From NCBI GenBank assembly GCA_019722365.1, contig JADFUC010001274.1, forward strand, positions 620,001 to 684,000: a stretch of 64,000 bases of DNA. The letters run 5' to 3'. The position numbers and the translations under genes are program-made. The notes beneath the pieces are model-generated. The model was given only the letters and a program-made list of their open reading frames with translations, searched no databases and had not been told where the DNA came from. The first letter of the stretch is position 1, and each line of letters starts with the position of its first letter. Source of the DNA: Lithospermum erythrorhizon. Taxonomy: Eukaryota > Streptophyta > Magnoliopsida > Boraginales > Boraginaceae. Shown here piece by piece: positions 1 through 12,749 of the stretch.

Positions 1-735
1 ACCATTACAATTATTGAAGAAAATACAAATACTGACCTTAGATATACTACCTACTGAGAAAAAGAATGTTGCTGGCTTTAATTTATCTCATCATTGTATT
101 AAACTACTACTCCGTAATAAAGCTTAGCTTATTGCATATTAAGTGTGAGGCAAACCAATTATATAGTCCTTGAAATGTAAATTTGTTACCCAACTGAAGA
201 CAAAGCAACCAAATATAGAAATTTGTTTTTCTGATTTCTCTTTATTTTTGTGTGTCAAAGCAAAATAATGACATGCTGTATGAAATAGACTGCCTAGCTC
301 ATTTGTTAAACTCATTAGTAGTTGTTCATCTAATATTGTCATGCAACATTTCACCAACTTACATTCATGAGATGTTTAGTTCAATTGGGAAGTGTATGGA
401 GCCTTTCTACCTAACGCTGATGTTTCCTCTCTTTCGATTGGATCATCTTTTTTTTTTTTGTAAACATGAAATTTAAGTCCATATGCAAAGAAAAAAAATG
501 TATTTTACTATCTTGAATTATGAGAAATATATATAATTTAACTGATCTATGAGCTTTATCTTATGGTATAACATTACTCTTGAAAAATAAATCTAATAAG
601 GCAGATGAATGAATTATAAAATGTCATGACAAATATTACAAATTTTGCTTTAAAGTGTTTGATATTCATCACATAACATTATATAATGATATACTCTTGT
701 GAACTAATTTCTAGGAAGACATCGACATGAATCAC
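1..735. other. Intergenic, no gene seen
   Basis: AT-rich DNA upstream of the fasciclin-like gene. The short open frames here have no recognisable domain, biased composition or splice context. A run of ten T at about 450-460 and scattered AT-rich tracts are all that stand out. The left edge could hold the 3' flank of a gene outside the window, but nothing shows this. Confidence 0.6.
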
Positions 736-740
736 ATTAT

Positions 741-746
741 TATAAA
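741..746 (+). promoter_or_regulatory. Candidate TATA box of the fasciclin-like gene
   Basis: TATAAA lies about 160 bases upstream of the ATG at 905. It is followed by a pyrimidine-rich stretch (about 804-850) typical of a plant 5' leader. No transcript evidence is available, so the start site is inferred. Confidence 0.45.
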
Positions 747-904
747 CCATAATACAAAAAATAAATAAATCACACGTTAAAAAGATTTTCAAAGTTGAAT
801 TTTACCCCCTTTTTCTCCTTAAAAAGCTTCTCTCCACTCCACTTCCAATACATCATTTGCTCTTGTACTCCTTGAGCATTTTCAGAACCTGAAGAAAAAC
901 AAAA

Positions 905-1645
905 ATGGTCATCAAATTTCTCTCATGCCTTTCAATTTTCATCATCTTCCTTCAATGCACTTTAATCTCTGCACAACAAGCTACACCTCCAGCACCACCC
1001 GGCCCGACGAACATAACTGCAATCCTGGAAAAAGCAGGACAATTTACTGTTTTAATCAGACTTCTAAAAGCCTCACAATTAGCTGATCAAATAGACACAC
1101 AACTCAACAATTCTAACCAGGGCATGACCATTTTTGCCCCTCCAGACAATGCCTTTTCGGGCCTCCAATCAGGCACTCTCAACTCCCTATCTGATCAACA
1201 AAAAGTCCAACTTCTCCAATTCCATGTACTCCCAACTTTTCTTTCCATGTCTCAATTCCAGACAGTTAGCAATCCTGTGAGGACACAGGCTGGAGATACA
1301 GGCCCTGGAGAGTTTCCCCTGAATGTTATAACTTCAGGGAATAGCCAGGTGAATATATCAACTGGAGTTAACAATGCAACTGTGGCTAATGCAATCTATA
1401 CAGATGGTCAACTTGCAGTTTATCAGGTTGATAATGTGCTTCAACCTTTAGCCTTATTTGGTGCCCCAGTGCCAGCTTCAGCCCCGTCCCCGGTAACATC
1501 GACCCCCAAGAAGTCTCCTGTGGCTGACACTCCTACCTCCGGGAACGAGCCTGCCTCGCCTGATGCCTCGGGTGCGATTCTATTAGCCATTAATGGTCTG
1601 GTAGCAACTGCTGGGATTGTTTTTCTTGCAGGAATTTGGCTGTGA
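905..1645 (+). CDS. Fasciclin-like arabinogalactan protein (group A, FLA11/FLA12-like)
   Basis: A single uninterrupted exon of 246 codons. The product has an N-terminal signal peptide (about residues 1-23, ending ISA) and a short Pro/Ala-rich stretch. One fasciclin domain follows (about 35-180), with an H1-type motif (MTIFAPPDNAFSGL) and an H2-type motif (LLQFHVLPTF). Next comes an arabinogalactan-type region rich in AP, SP and TP pairs (about 185-222). The protein ends in a small-residue site (ASGA) and a hydrophobic tail, the pattern of a GPI-anchor signal. This single-domain layout and length match group A plant FLAs, several of which act in secondary-wall formation in xylem and fibres. 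It should be a glycosylated, GPI-anchored protein at the plasma membrane and wall. The ATG is the first in frame and sits in an A-rich context. No neighbour is related. Assignment to the family is firm; the FLA11/12 sub-group is inferred from layout. Confidence 0.96.
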   Translation: MVIKFLSCLSIFIIFLQCTLISAQQATPPAPPGPTNITAILEKAGQFTVLIRLLKASQLADQIDTQLNNSNQGMTIFAPPDNAFSGLQSGTLNSLSDQQKVQLLQFHVLPTFLSMSQFQTVSNPVRTQAGDTGPGEFPLNVITSGNSQVNISTGVNNATVANAIYTDGQLAVYQVDNVLQPLALFGAPVPASAPSPVTSTPKKSPVADTPTSGNEPASPDASGAILLAINGLVATAGIVFLAGIWL

Positions 1646-2059
1646 CTTTGAATAGTATACATTTAAAAAAAATATTGGTTTGTGAAGTTTTGTTGATTTT
1701 GTTTCATTGGATTATTGAATTTGGAGCTGAATCCAAATAATTGGGTTTGTTTATCAGTTTAAAAGTTGTCTGATCATTGTGTAAGATTTAATTTCATGGT
1801 ATTTTGTTGGATGTTTGTTGCACAAAAGTTAAGATTATAAATGTTTTTATTTTATGTACAACTCTTGTTATGTTTGAAACAGTGCACTAAAACTCATCAA
1901 ATCAACAATTGAACAACGTTCAAACATGTTCCCAATGAAACTATTTACAATATGTCAAAGTTCAAACATATGCACACTTAACCATATGATGCATTCATTA
2001 GGAGTCCTTCAGGTTATATCAATCATATTCAAAATTTCAATGAAAAGGACTTCAATCAC
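1646..2059. other. 3' flank of the fasciclin-like gene
   Basis: T-rich downstream DNA, probably containing the 3' UTR and polyadenylation region of the gene ending at 1645. No open frame or repeat is convincing before the MITE that begins near 2063. Confidence 0.5.
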
Positions 2060-2062
2060 TTA

Positions 2063-2385
2063 GTCTATCTACAATGGTGAGGTTTAAATAAAAAAGAAGG
2101 GGTTAAATATTTTTAATGGCCGATTGAATTGTAGGGTCGAATGATATGGAGGAGAGAAGGGTTGATAAATTCAATTAGTTTTTGTTTGGTGGGATCATAT
2201 GTTGCACATGTATTAAATTGAGATAATATAATACCGAATTATAGAAGATATATAATTTAGATTAAACTAAATCATTATAAGAAAGTTAAATTGTTATTGA
2301 GTTATTAAATGAATGAGAGAAATGATGATGTGAAAGATTGAGAAATGAAAAAATTGGAGTTTAATCTTATAACTATTGTGGATAT
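2063..2385. mobile_element. Tourist-like (PIF/Harbinger-derived) MITE, degenerate
   Basis: The left end after TTA (2060-2062) reads GTCTATCTACAATGG. The right end near 2372-2385 carries the inverse, CTATTGTGGATA. Length (about 320 bp) and internal sequence resemble the better preserved MITE at 21214-21544: both share a left block leading to a GGTGGG segment and a right block with TTTAATC. The exact right boundary and the 3-bp duplication are eroded. Confidence 0.65.
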
Positions 2386-2426
2386 AAATATGAGATCACT
2401 ATGCTATTGTAGACTATACAAGTTAG

Positions 2427-3180
2427 TAGGGCTGTAAATGAGTCTGAAAGCTCGGTTCAATTGAATTATTCGCTTGAAATAGTTAGATTCGATGTTAAAA
2501 CCGTAGGTTCAAGCATTAGAGCCGAGGCAAAATGTGTTATTATTTGGCCAGAACGAACCGTTAAATGGCTCGACTTCGGTTGGGGAGATTTTTGGTCAAA
2601 TAAATATGGACCTTTAATCCGTGTAATGACCCCCACGCCCCTTTGCTCCTCCCACAGCCCTCGGCTTCCCGGTTATAACCATAGAAACAATTAACCATTT
2701 TCTCCCCCTCCTTACATAATTACCATGAATTGAAGATTGAAGCAAGTTCCAATTTCTTTAGATTTATTTGTAAAAATTGAAATGAGGCATAGAATTGAAG
2801 ATGCATGAAGAATTGAGAGGTTTAAATTAGGTTTAATTAGATACATGAAGAATTCAAAGGTTTAAATTATAATTTCAATTCCGTTTTCAATTTCATGTTT
2901 TGATTTTGGGATTTGACTTAGTATTTTTAATTAGGTTTTGATTTGGGATTCACATCATTGATGTTTTTTGTTTTGATTGTTTTGATTTTTATGTTTTTGG
3001 TTCATTTGATTTTTGATTTTGGCATTCACGAATCGAGCTTTTTCGAACCGAACCGAATTGAACCTCAACCCTTAATTTTTGCTTCGAACTCGAGCCGAGC
3101 TTTGTCTTTTGATCGGCAATTTCGGAGCCGGATCGAACATAGGTTGAAGCTTCGCGAGCCGAGCTCAGACACTTATTGAT
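2427..3180. mobile_element. hAT-type element, left end and body (partial)
   Basis: Begins TAGGGCTGTAAATGAG, the same terminal motif as the complete hAT element at 6464-7696. It carries subterminal GAGCCGAGC and CGAACCGAA motifs on both sides (2440-2530 and 3035-3170). No matching right terminus is seen. The 8-mer CAAGTTAG directly left of the start (2419-2426) recurs at 3205-3212, where the homology ends. It may be the target duplication with a decayed right tip, but this is weak. Confidence 0.6.
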
Positions 3181-3438
3181 TCAGTCGGCTGGATTTTACG
3201 TACACAAGTTAGGCAAGTCAGCGGTTCAATATTCGAGCGACCTAAGTTGCCTCCTAGCAGATCGGTGCAGGCATTCGTCGAAGCTGACCACTAAATCGGC
3301 CCGTGCGCTGGAGCCTCTGAGCGGCCCCGATCCGTTAAGTGGGATGACCCAGGCGAAAAGTTGAGCCCTAGGCGAGACCGATTGAAACCCTCAAATGGGT
3401 GGGTATTAGAGCCCCGGTTCGAGGCCAGGCCCCTATGG

Positions 3439-4080
3439 CGTGGTACCGTTTAAAGGGTGGAAGGTACCCTGTTTATCCGAAATATTGCACATAATCTGGA
3501 ATAATTAAAGTACCGTTCCACCTTAAATAGTACCATTTGTTGCAGAAACTGCGAGAATGCAAATAAGATTACCGTGTGTTTTCCTATAACACATTGGCGA
3601 AACATAAATCGACAACGCTCAAGCAAAACTTAAACTAACACTAAAACACCTTGAAAATATTTACAACATAACAAACAAGCATTACATAATTAAACATACA
3701 ACAAACATAGTTAAAACATAACACTAGTAACATAAACATTGTTCAAACATAACAAGAAATATAAATTGTTCAAACATCAAAGTACATAAATGAAAACATT
3801 GTTCAATATCCATAACATCATACACGAGAAAACATAAACACATCCATTCATATATTTCTTCACTCTCTTCTTCAATGATCAAGCCTGGGGCATCATCAAG
3901 AGGTAATAAATGGTCACTTTCTTCTTCACGAAATGTAAATTGACCAATTTTTCTTTAATTGTGCTTAATAATAACATTATGTTGTTGTTTTTTACTAATA
4001 AACGGTACCACGTTAAATGTTAAAGTGGTATCGTTTAATCCTAACTAAATAGTTCGAAAGTGGTGTTTAGCGTGGTACCA
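3439..4080. repeat. Inverted and direct copies of a GTGGTACCGTTTA motif
   Basis: A perfect 14-bp inverted pair, CGTGGTACCGTTTA at 3439-3452 and its reverse complement at 3999-4012, encloses about 550 bp of A-rich sequence. Further copies follow at about 4027-4037 (GTGGTATCGTTT) and 4070-4080 (GCGTGGTACCA). The GC-richer flanks (3180-3440 and 4090-4360) look like part of the same or an enclosing decayed element. No coding sequence is recognisable. Confidence 0.5.
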
Positions 4081-4379
4081 TTTTTTTACGTATTCTTTGA
4101 CTTTGATCGGCCAGACCTCGGGCGAATAGGGGCCCGGTAATTCCCTTAACGGTACGGCGGCGGTTAGTTAGGGAGCATAGGCCTCGAACTAGTATTGCAG
4201 GCCAACTGGATTCGACTCTTAAGGTGCGGGGCCGGTTCGATGGGCAAATCTAGTTGAAGCTGTGTAGGTCACTTACTAGAGCTACTTAAATCTAAGAGCC
4301 ACAAGGGCACGGCTTGATATCTGAGTTCCTACAAATGAGTTCAGAAGCCGAGGCCTCTCTGCATTTATGCATGTCTATT

Positions 4380-6175
4380 TAAAAGTAATAAATAGAAAAC
4401 GTATAGAGATAAATATTTGATCTTTAATTACTCTTCAATTTATATTAATAAAAAAATTAAAAAGCAATATTAGCCAGTATTTTAAAGCCCAGAATCTAAA
4501 GTATATAAATTTTATATTTTTCAATAATGAATAATTAATAATTGATGGTCAAAGTTCAATTTCAAAGAAACTTAGAAAATTAAAGTAGATTGGAGAGGGT
4601 ATATGATAACATGAAACTTAATATATTGTTACCATAACTTTAAAATTACTCTTGATTATTTTAAATATATACTTGAAATGAATATATTAAAATTATTTTT
4701 ATCCGATTATTTTATAATAAATAAAACCAAAATCTATAATTAATAATTTATATTACTTTAATATATATTTATTCTTATTATCGCCATAAATATGTAAGAT
4801 AAATTATTTAATTGTGTATCATACGAACAAAATGCTTGAATTCTTCAAAATATTCATTTCTTATTATATTAAATTCGTTCATTCAATTTCTTGTGAGTCG
4901 TTCTTATTCTCAGCAGCCCCAAATGCAAAGGAAAATCTGACAAAAATACCATAAGGTATTGAAGTTAATTAGGTAAATTGAGATTGTGACCGTGAATCAT
5001 AGGTTTGATTTTCCTACGTACTTTCTTGGTAGTCACATCCTTTCGAGGGGCACCTAGTGTGGTTGACACAGCCGGCGTGGTTTCTAAATTTACATTAGTC
5101 AGTCAGGGTTTTACTCAATCGCACTCAAAAAGTACTTGAGCTGCTGCGGATCTCCGTTAAAATCCAAAATTTAAAATTAACAATATTTCAAGAAATGAGT
5201 TTTTCATATAAAAATAATAAGTAATAGTTTTAACTTTTGACATCTTTTACGGCAACATCCATGATCAATTGGTTATCATTTTATTTCTTGTACACTGCGT
5301 TGCAACTCACAACTGCGAAATTAAGCTTATGTAACAAATCTAAAATAACACTTTTTATAACCACTATCTAAGTAATAAGTATTGTCTAACACAATGCTTT
5401 CAAATCTAACAAACCTTAAAAGGAATAAGAAAATTAAAAAATAACTTGAGTTCAATGCAATATTAGTGAAACTTCCATGAATTACCAAAAGGCTACCAAA
5501 AAAATTAGTCGTTACATGTGAAAGTCCTTTTCTATATATAAAATATGTTTCTCAAACTCAAAATCTAGCTGACATAGTATGTGAAAAAAATTAAGATAGA
5601 AAGCAATGCAATAATTAATTAAGTGTAGTGGATTATTGGAGAGGAAATCCAGTAATTTGGAGTGATGTGAAGAGAACCCGTGACTTACGGAATAAGTCTA
5701 CATGAACCTATTTGTCGTTGCTCCCTAAGACTACACATCTAAAGGAATCTAAAACATATGCATCGTCAGATATTTTATGAGAAATATATCACAAAACATA
5801 TAACCAACAAAAAATTAAGAGTTAACGGAGTATTTTATTGAAAACTGTTAGATTATCCAGTGTTCTCGATCAGACGATCAAGGATCAAGCATCAATTGGA
5901 GTTGATCAGTGACGAAACTAGAATTTTTATATAAGAAACAAATTACTTGATACCATATTTATAAGAAAAAATTAAAAAATTAAAGAGGACAAACAATATA
6001 ATATTTTAAAAAATAACAATAATTTTTAAAAAAATGTTTAATACAATTAATTTTTTTGAAAAATTAGAGGGTCCGACTACTCCTCCATGCCCCCTAGTTC
6101 CTCTAGTGGAGTTGATGAAGCTAGATTGAATTTATTAGTTTTTGTTCAAATAATGTAACGGCTATGTAATAATTG
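4380..6175. other. Intergenic AT-rich DNA, no gene seen
   Basis: Mostly AT-rich, with no supportable open frame. A block at about 4955-5165 contains GGTTTGATTTT, resembling a tRNA-type B box, and could be an old SINE. I could not find flanking target duplications, so I do not call it separately. Confidence 0.5.
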
Positions 6176-6184
6176 CCCTAATTG

Positions 6185-6380
6185 GTTATGACTCAATAGC
6201 CTGATGGCATCTGATCCAAGCTTTTCATAAGGAGGAGGTCTTGGGTTCTATTCTTATTAAAGACATACTTATATACTACTTTCTTTGTAGCACTTACTTT
6301 GACTGTCTTTAGTTAGAATTTTTATATCCGTAATTTGCAATACTATCGTACTCTTTATCGTTAATTTATCCAAAAAAAAC
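6185..6380 (+). mobile_element. tRNA-derived SINE, plus orientation
   Basis: A 196-bp body has a pol III A-box-like motif (TAGCCTGATGG, 6197-6207) and a B-box-like motif (GGTTCTATTCT, 6244-6254). It ends in an A tract and is flanked by the 9-bp direct repeat CCCTAATTG (6176-6184 and 6381-6389). The 3' half, with GTAATTTGCAATACTAT, is shared with the SINEs at 38926-39171 and 62839-63027, which are in the opposite orientation. That defines a family with copies across the window. Confidence 0.85.
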
Positions 6381-6463
6381 CCCTAATTGACCTAATTGAT
6401 TTGGGGATTATTTATTATTAGGGTTACTAAATTTTGCTGGTTTAAACTGTAGTATGTTTCATG

Positions 6464-7696
6464 TAGAGCTGTAAACGAGCCGAGCCGAACCGAATATCAG
6501 TGGGTTCGAGTTCGGCTCGGTGGGCGTCGAACCTTAGGTTCGATTCGGCTCGAAATGGTTGAATATTTTTTTGGGTATTCGGCTGGAGTTCGAGGCATTT
6601 TTTGAGGTTAATATTCGATTCGGTTCGAAATTCGTCGAACTGTTTGAACATGTTCGGTTCGAAATACCTACTTGACAAAAATTACAATATTCAATATTAA
6701 AAGCCCTGATACAATCACAAAATGTAGAAGGCTTAAAAATCCATAAGTCCTATAACAAACAAGTATCAAAAGATAAGGTAATTAGTATCAAAAGATAAGG
6801 CAATTAGGCTTAGATATTGTGTTCTTCATTAGGCAACAGTCCAACACGCCATGGCTGGCTGCAAACAAATATGGAGATAGTAACCCATGACTGCAAACAC
6901 CCACGGTTTGCCCTGCCAAGTACCCTCATCTAATTAAAAGTCAAAACCGTAACTGAATTGAAACAGTTAATTACAAATACAAGATATGTTTTAAATTAAA
7001 GTAAAATAAGCAGTCAAATTCCTATTGAATTAAACTCAAAGGAATTCGAGACACTAACACATAAACAAAAAAGTTGTATAATTATATAAACAAGGATTCT
7101 AGCTTATAAACAAAGAGTTAGTACAATTTACAAATCATAAAAAATAAACACAGAGTCAATCCCTAATATGAATACCCCAAATCAAAACCTAAATCATTTA
7201 TTCAAGTAATAAAAAATCAAATATGTAAATGCATACTCAAATCGAAACCTAAATCATTTATTCAAGTAATAAAAAGTCAAATATGTAACATGCATACTCA
7301 AAATCGAACACAAATCGGAACACAAAAATCAAAACCATAACCTTTATCAGGAATTGGACCTGATTCTGACATCGCCCAACGATAAAGACTTAGATTATTG
7401 AATTATAGAGGGGGGAGTTAGAGTCTTAGAGATAAGCGGCGGAGAAAATCTGAGGGGGATGGGGATGAATGAGGAAAGTAGGGTTGAGAGGGGGAGGGGG
7501 GCTTATATATTAATGGGCGTGGGCTTTTCTTTAATGGATCGAGAATTAATGGACCGGGGCATGAGTTAGGCAGCGGTTGATGAATAGTGAATATCAACGT
7601 TCGGCAGCAATTATATCGCGAATCGGAGCTTGAATCGGCTTATTCGAGCCGAATACTCCGGATGGAATCGAACCTTAACGTTTGTTTACAACCCTA
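6464..7696. mobile_element. Non-autonomous hAT-type transposon with exact 8-bp target duplication
   Basis: The ends are TAGAGCTGTAAAC on the left and GTTTACAACCCTA on the right (11 of 13 matching as inverted repeats). The element is flanked on both sides by GTTTCATG (6456-6463 and 7697-7704), the 8-bp duplication expected of hAT insertion. Subterminal regions are dense in GAGCCGAGC, CGAACC and GGCTCG motifs in both orientations, as is usual for hAT transposase-binding ends. The 1,233-bp element has no transposase and depends on one elsewhere. Confidence 0.9.
7179..7299. repeat. 60-bp tandem duplication inside the hAT element
   Basis: A unit of 60 bp (starting CCTAAATCATTTATTCAAG) is repeated almost exactly at 7189 and 7249. 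Only a few substitutions and a one-base insertion separate the two copies, so the duplication is younger than most of the surrounding decay. Confidence 0.8.
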
Positions 7697-7959
7697 GTTT
7701 CATGTGTATGAGGGCATTTGAGCCTTATCAATTTTGGACCAACATTCTTACATTTTGAAGATTCTTGGGATCAATAGATGATCTTGAGCTAATATTTAGA
7801 GGACGAGATTTTGAAATTCTTAAGGATCGATAGAATAGCCGATAATTGCATTCTAAATTTTTCAAATTTGAGGAAGGATCCCTTTTGGTCTTTTATAATT
7901 TTTTTCCATTAGTTGAGAACCTTATTGTAGATAATGAAAATTTATTAAAAAATCAGTTA

Positions 7960-8830
7960 AATTGATTAAGAAATTAACCAAATTAATTAATCGAACATTT
8001 ATAGAAATGCATTAATTTAGGGTTCTCGTCGAACCTAAATTTAAATATCAAATCTTTAGGCGAACAAGAGTTTTTTGAGAAAATAGCCTTGAATTAAATG
8101 TTCATTAAATTTGAGTTCATTCATACCTAATTTTATTTAATTTAAAATCGTATATTTTGAAATGGAGTTCTGGAAACACGTGGCTGCTTGAACTCACAGA
8201 AGGCGGGGTTTAAAAGATTTCGAAATTTTGGGGTTGATCACATGTACTTGACCTAGAAAAAGATCCGGAATCTTCCTATTACTATACAAAAGAGGCGCCT
8301 ATTTTAGGTTGCTTGTGTTGGAAATCAATAGTTATTCGTTTAGGTACAAAGTCTAAACTGATAAAAAGCATAAGCAACAAAACCTAAAAGCCAAACAAGA
8401 GAAAAATCGGCCTCCACATAACTGCTTAGAGGCGGAAATTCTTAAATCGAGTGTGGGATTGGCCCTGCTTGGTGTGGACTAACTAAGTACTACAATTGAA
8501 GTGCTAGCGTATTGGAATTGAGGCTTCGTGAAAAGAATTGTTCTTTGTTTATTACATTGCCAATTGTAGTGTTCGACTTTTATATATGTTGTAATATATT
8601 AGTTAGATATGAAATATGTAAATTAAAGCGCTCCTGTTTATATGTTTATTTGATTTTATTCAAGTTATGCATATAAATTTCCATGAGCTTGGTGACCAAG
8701 TTGTTCTTTTTAATCAACGGTCCAAATCTTGCCTCAAAATTCAACGATTAAGATTGTGATCCACTTGAAAATAAATCAACCAATCAAAAGCGAGTATTAA
8801 ATTCAGGAGGCTATATAAGCCACTTTTATT
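7960..8830 (+). repeat. LTR-like promoter block, copy A
   Basis: The segment 8715-8830 aligns with 39713-39815. Both contain an ACGGTCCA-type start, a GCCTCAAAAT core, GATCCAC, a GAAG/GAAA-ATCAATCAA stretch and then a TATA box (CTATATAAG near 8811; CCTATAAATA at 39800). An upstream ACAAA-AGGCGCC block is also shared (about 8290 and 39664). This is the arrangement of an LTR U3/R promoter. No LTR termini or internal domains could be fixed, so the superfamily is unknown. Confidence 0.5.
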
Positions 8831-9099
8831 TTAAAAATAATCATTAGAAAATACACGAAAATCTGACGATCTTTTGAAATTTCTCTAAGTTAAATCTTTT
8901 AAACCCCATTAGTAAAACAGCGTGGGTGAAACCTTTCAGCGACCAAAAATAGGGGCCTAAAAGGTGGAATTATTACTGCTTGATAATTCTTCAAGTTTAA
9001 AACAAAATCTATGAGAATACGACGCAAATTTCTAAATAACGCTTCGAATATACTCATGAGAATAAACAATAGGCCACGATTATTGAAAATCTTGAATGA

Positions 9100-12000
9100 A
9101 CACACGATAAATCTCGGGTTTGATTCGCCGAGTTCGAGATATAAGAATACTTAAATGTTTTGAATGCTATAAAATTTGGATTAGGCACCATGAGCTCTGT
9201 ACTAAAGCCCGCATCTAAATCGTCGGTATCGTGAGCAATTTTGGAATTCTCACATGTCTTTGATTATCGGCATAGCAATGAATCTTTTAATCTGCATTTG
9301 TAGTATAGTAGAATTAATCTTCTTGAACCCTAAATCAAATCCATTGAGGCTATATCTCAATCAAAGTCCATTGAAGGTAGTATCCCCAACTACATAGTCC
9401 TTTTTAGTGCGTATCACGAGTCAGCCTTTATAGATCTTTGCGGTAAAATTAAATCCAGTCGGCGTAGGCCAGGAGATCGAGTTCGATCTTAGAGATCGAG
9501 TCAGGTACAATGGCAGGGGAATATCTTGCTAAAACTTCGGGTCGGACCATATCAGGAGTGTAGACAGTGTCGGTCCATCGAGACGGGACACGTATACAAC
9601 TTTAATAGAGCTCTATCGAATCGAATCCCAGTCGAGTCAGTTTCAGTCAGTGAGGCTGCATCTCAAATTTCGTTCAGAACACATCGAGACTTGAGTCGAG
9701 TCAATAATGAGACGTCTCACGAATCACCGGCCAAGCGGCTTAGGGACTCATAGTTTAGACAGCCGATCCTCTTCGATTTGATAAAATCACGTACATTCTG
9801 TTTGAGGAATTTTCCACATAATGGATTTTATTTTGTACCTTTTATAAATAATAAAAATTCTTCTTTACATTACACTTGACATCAGTAAGTTTAACTTGAA
9901 AATATATTTGTAATAACAATGAATTTTTAGTCAATAATTTGCAACTTAAAAAGATGAATTGGACTTTGGGGTTGAAAAACATTAAAGAAGTTAGAGTAGG
10001 TAAATGTGTAAGAGTAGTTTTATTCAGGGATCGAGGTAGGGGGAATATAATCAAGAAAACATATACGGAGTATGTTGTTAAAATAGGTAGCTCCGAATAC
10101 TTGTAGACAAAGGTGGTTGAGTCAAATATGCAATGTTTAATTCTAATAATTTAGTTTAAAGGGGGCAAGTAGCTAGTGATGGATTTAACAACCTAACCAG
10201 TTGAATTACGCTATTCATCACTAATCGCAATGTATGATGGTTTTCATGTGAGCCGTTCAATATGGGCTAAAAGATCCAAGTGGTAATGTTCTTTTCCAAT
10301 GTTTTTGTGAAGGATGAAGTCCTTTTCCTATATCAAAAGATTAAGATTTTTTGGATAAGTTCATAAGAGGTTTAGTTGCTCCTCTATCATCAATTAATTT
10401 ATTTTAATATGTAACAAAAAACTGAAGATAATATCCTAATTTGCAAATTGATAATATCACGCATGTACGACACAAAAATTGAATTAATCATAACGAAATA
10501 TTATTAATTAATATAACGTCATCTATGTGTTATTGTTTATCTTCCATTATTAATAATCAATGGTTATATATGGAGCAAAACAATAATGCAAATGTACGCA
10601 TTAAACAAGTCGGATTAACATGCGTAGTAATAATTATGAAAGTAATTGAACATTGATTTTTCCTCACTTTGTTGTCATGTTGAGTTAAGCTCATGGTTGT
10701 CTTCTTCCATACAATTAAACCAGTTTTAGGCTCCCTCCTGCTCCCATTAGATGGATGAAACGACATAAACCCATCACAAGATATTTTGTACACTTACAAC
10801 TACACGTCTAAACTTTTTATCTGAGATCAAACAATTCATGAGTACATTTGACAATTTTCGAAGATGCCAATCGGCGTTTGACCTCACAAAAGTATATGAT
10901 TAATTCCCTGAATATATTTCCCAACAAAATATCATAATGTTTCTTAGTACTCTTTGCTCACTCCAAATTTATACATAAACCATGGTTTATCTTGGCACAT
11001 TTAATTTATTTTAATAAATAGATGAAGATGTGAATTGTTAAATATCACGACTTTGATACTAAAATCAACTGATAATGTTAGAGACTAACGAGTTAGTTAC
11101 TTTAGGCAATTTGAATCAAAGTTGGATTGTGTTTAATTGGAGTTGATCTTCTTCAAGATATGAACGCTCGGGAAGATGGTTCCCTAAGGGAACTGTGCAA
11201 ACTTCTACGAACCACTATTGTTGAGTAGAGAGGGTAGACGATCATTCCCCATCACTATCTGGATGGATGGTTCTTGTCATGATCGATCGTCGTGATATGA
11301 AACCTTACATTTGGGGTTTTTTGTAGCCATTCAAATGATAAAGTCAATCGATAGTGTTTAAGGCGTTTTATTATTATTTAATGAAGTCATTACTTTTCCG
11401 TACATTTCTCCAGATAAGAATGAAGGTATTTATAATAAGGTATCTATGTTCACATTAGGAATAATAAGTTGAAAATAAATGAGACACAATGACTTATTCC
11501 TATTGAGACATGCATTATATGTCAGAATGAAATTTTGAACAATTATGTGGTCTATGGACTATGAGACTACTATAACCATTACTAGTAGAATTAAAAGGCT
11601 ACGTTTGGCAGATACGAATGTCTACATTCACATATTAGTCGAGAAATACCTCTTTCTTTGCTTTTATGCGTCGAGAAATCGGTACCGTCTCGTCAGAGCT
11701 TGACCTAAGCCGCGTAATTTCGTTCTCCCGCGTCTCAGGCAAATACTCCACACATTTTAGTCGGCCAATTAGAAGTACTGCATTCTTAGTCTCATGTGAT
11801 ATTGATTCCATAAGCTTCAGGCCTCACAACCCGTCTACAGAGGCATCTGAGGTCAACCCGTCTCCACAACAATTAAATACTACTTAGGCCTTGGCAGAAA
11901 TTTCAGCTATTGAATACCGATGCAAAACCTTAGATGTCCAGATGCGAAGGCATAACGATACAAAAATTCATCCAAATCCTTACAAACAAATATAAAAATA

Positions 12001-12360
12001 TCAAAGATGGGAATTCATAACCATACAAACAAATATAAAAGCAATGAAATTGGCTTGTAAAAATAGGTTCTTCATAATGAAATACATTAAACATCGAACA
12101 TATTAAGCATCCGCATTCATAGAGAGCATCAAACATTAATTCATATAAACATCAAACGTATTAAGCATCCATTAAATATAAGCATTGACGTTAATTTATA
12201 TAAAGCATTGACGTTCTAGGCAAAATAAAATAAAAACCAAACTACCTCTGACAAAGTAGCAAAATAAATTACATATATATTCTTCAAACTACATTATTAA
12301 AGAGATAATAGCAGTAAAAATAAAAATGGAAAGTAATTACCTTTTTGAATTCAACCCAGC
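9100..12360. other. Decayed repeat-rich DNA without a recognisable gene
   Basis: GC-richer patches (9420-9770, 11650-11890) alternate with AT-rich DNA. The open frames in those patches encode Ser/Arg-rich stretches without a recognisable motif and are probably non-coding strands of old retroelements. Nothing supports a host gene here. Confidence 0.5.
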
Positions 12361-12371
12361 ACCTACCAAAG

Positions 12372-12439
<68 letters not shown>
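12372..12439. repeat. (AT)n microsatellite
   Basis: A nearly uninterrupted AT dinucleotide run of about 68 bases, broken only by one C near 12386. Such runs are length-variable between individuals and hard to assemble. Confidence 0.97.
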
Positions 12440-12440
<1 letters not shown>

Positions 12441-12749
12441 AGAAATTGCCTAATTATTCATTACATACAAAATAAAAGAAAGTGAATAAGGTATTAATAA
12501 TTACCTCTTTAAAGTCACCTACAAATAAAATCAAAATTTGAGGCTAGTGATGATGAGTATTGAATGAGTAATAACATAAAATAAGAGGATATTATATTGT
12601 GGGTTTGGAAAAATAATATTGGAATGATGATGATAATGTAGAGATATATATAATTGGAATATGAAATCTGCTGACCAGTGCAAATCCCTAAAATTAAGCG
12701 AATGAGCTCAAAGATGCCATTAGGCCCAATAGAATGAAAATAAGCTTTA

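Noticed and set aside
905..1662. A minus-strand frame opposite the fasciclin-like gene end
   Set aside because: An Ala/Gly-rich antisense shadow of the AGP-type region at 1441-1662; no independent support.
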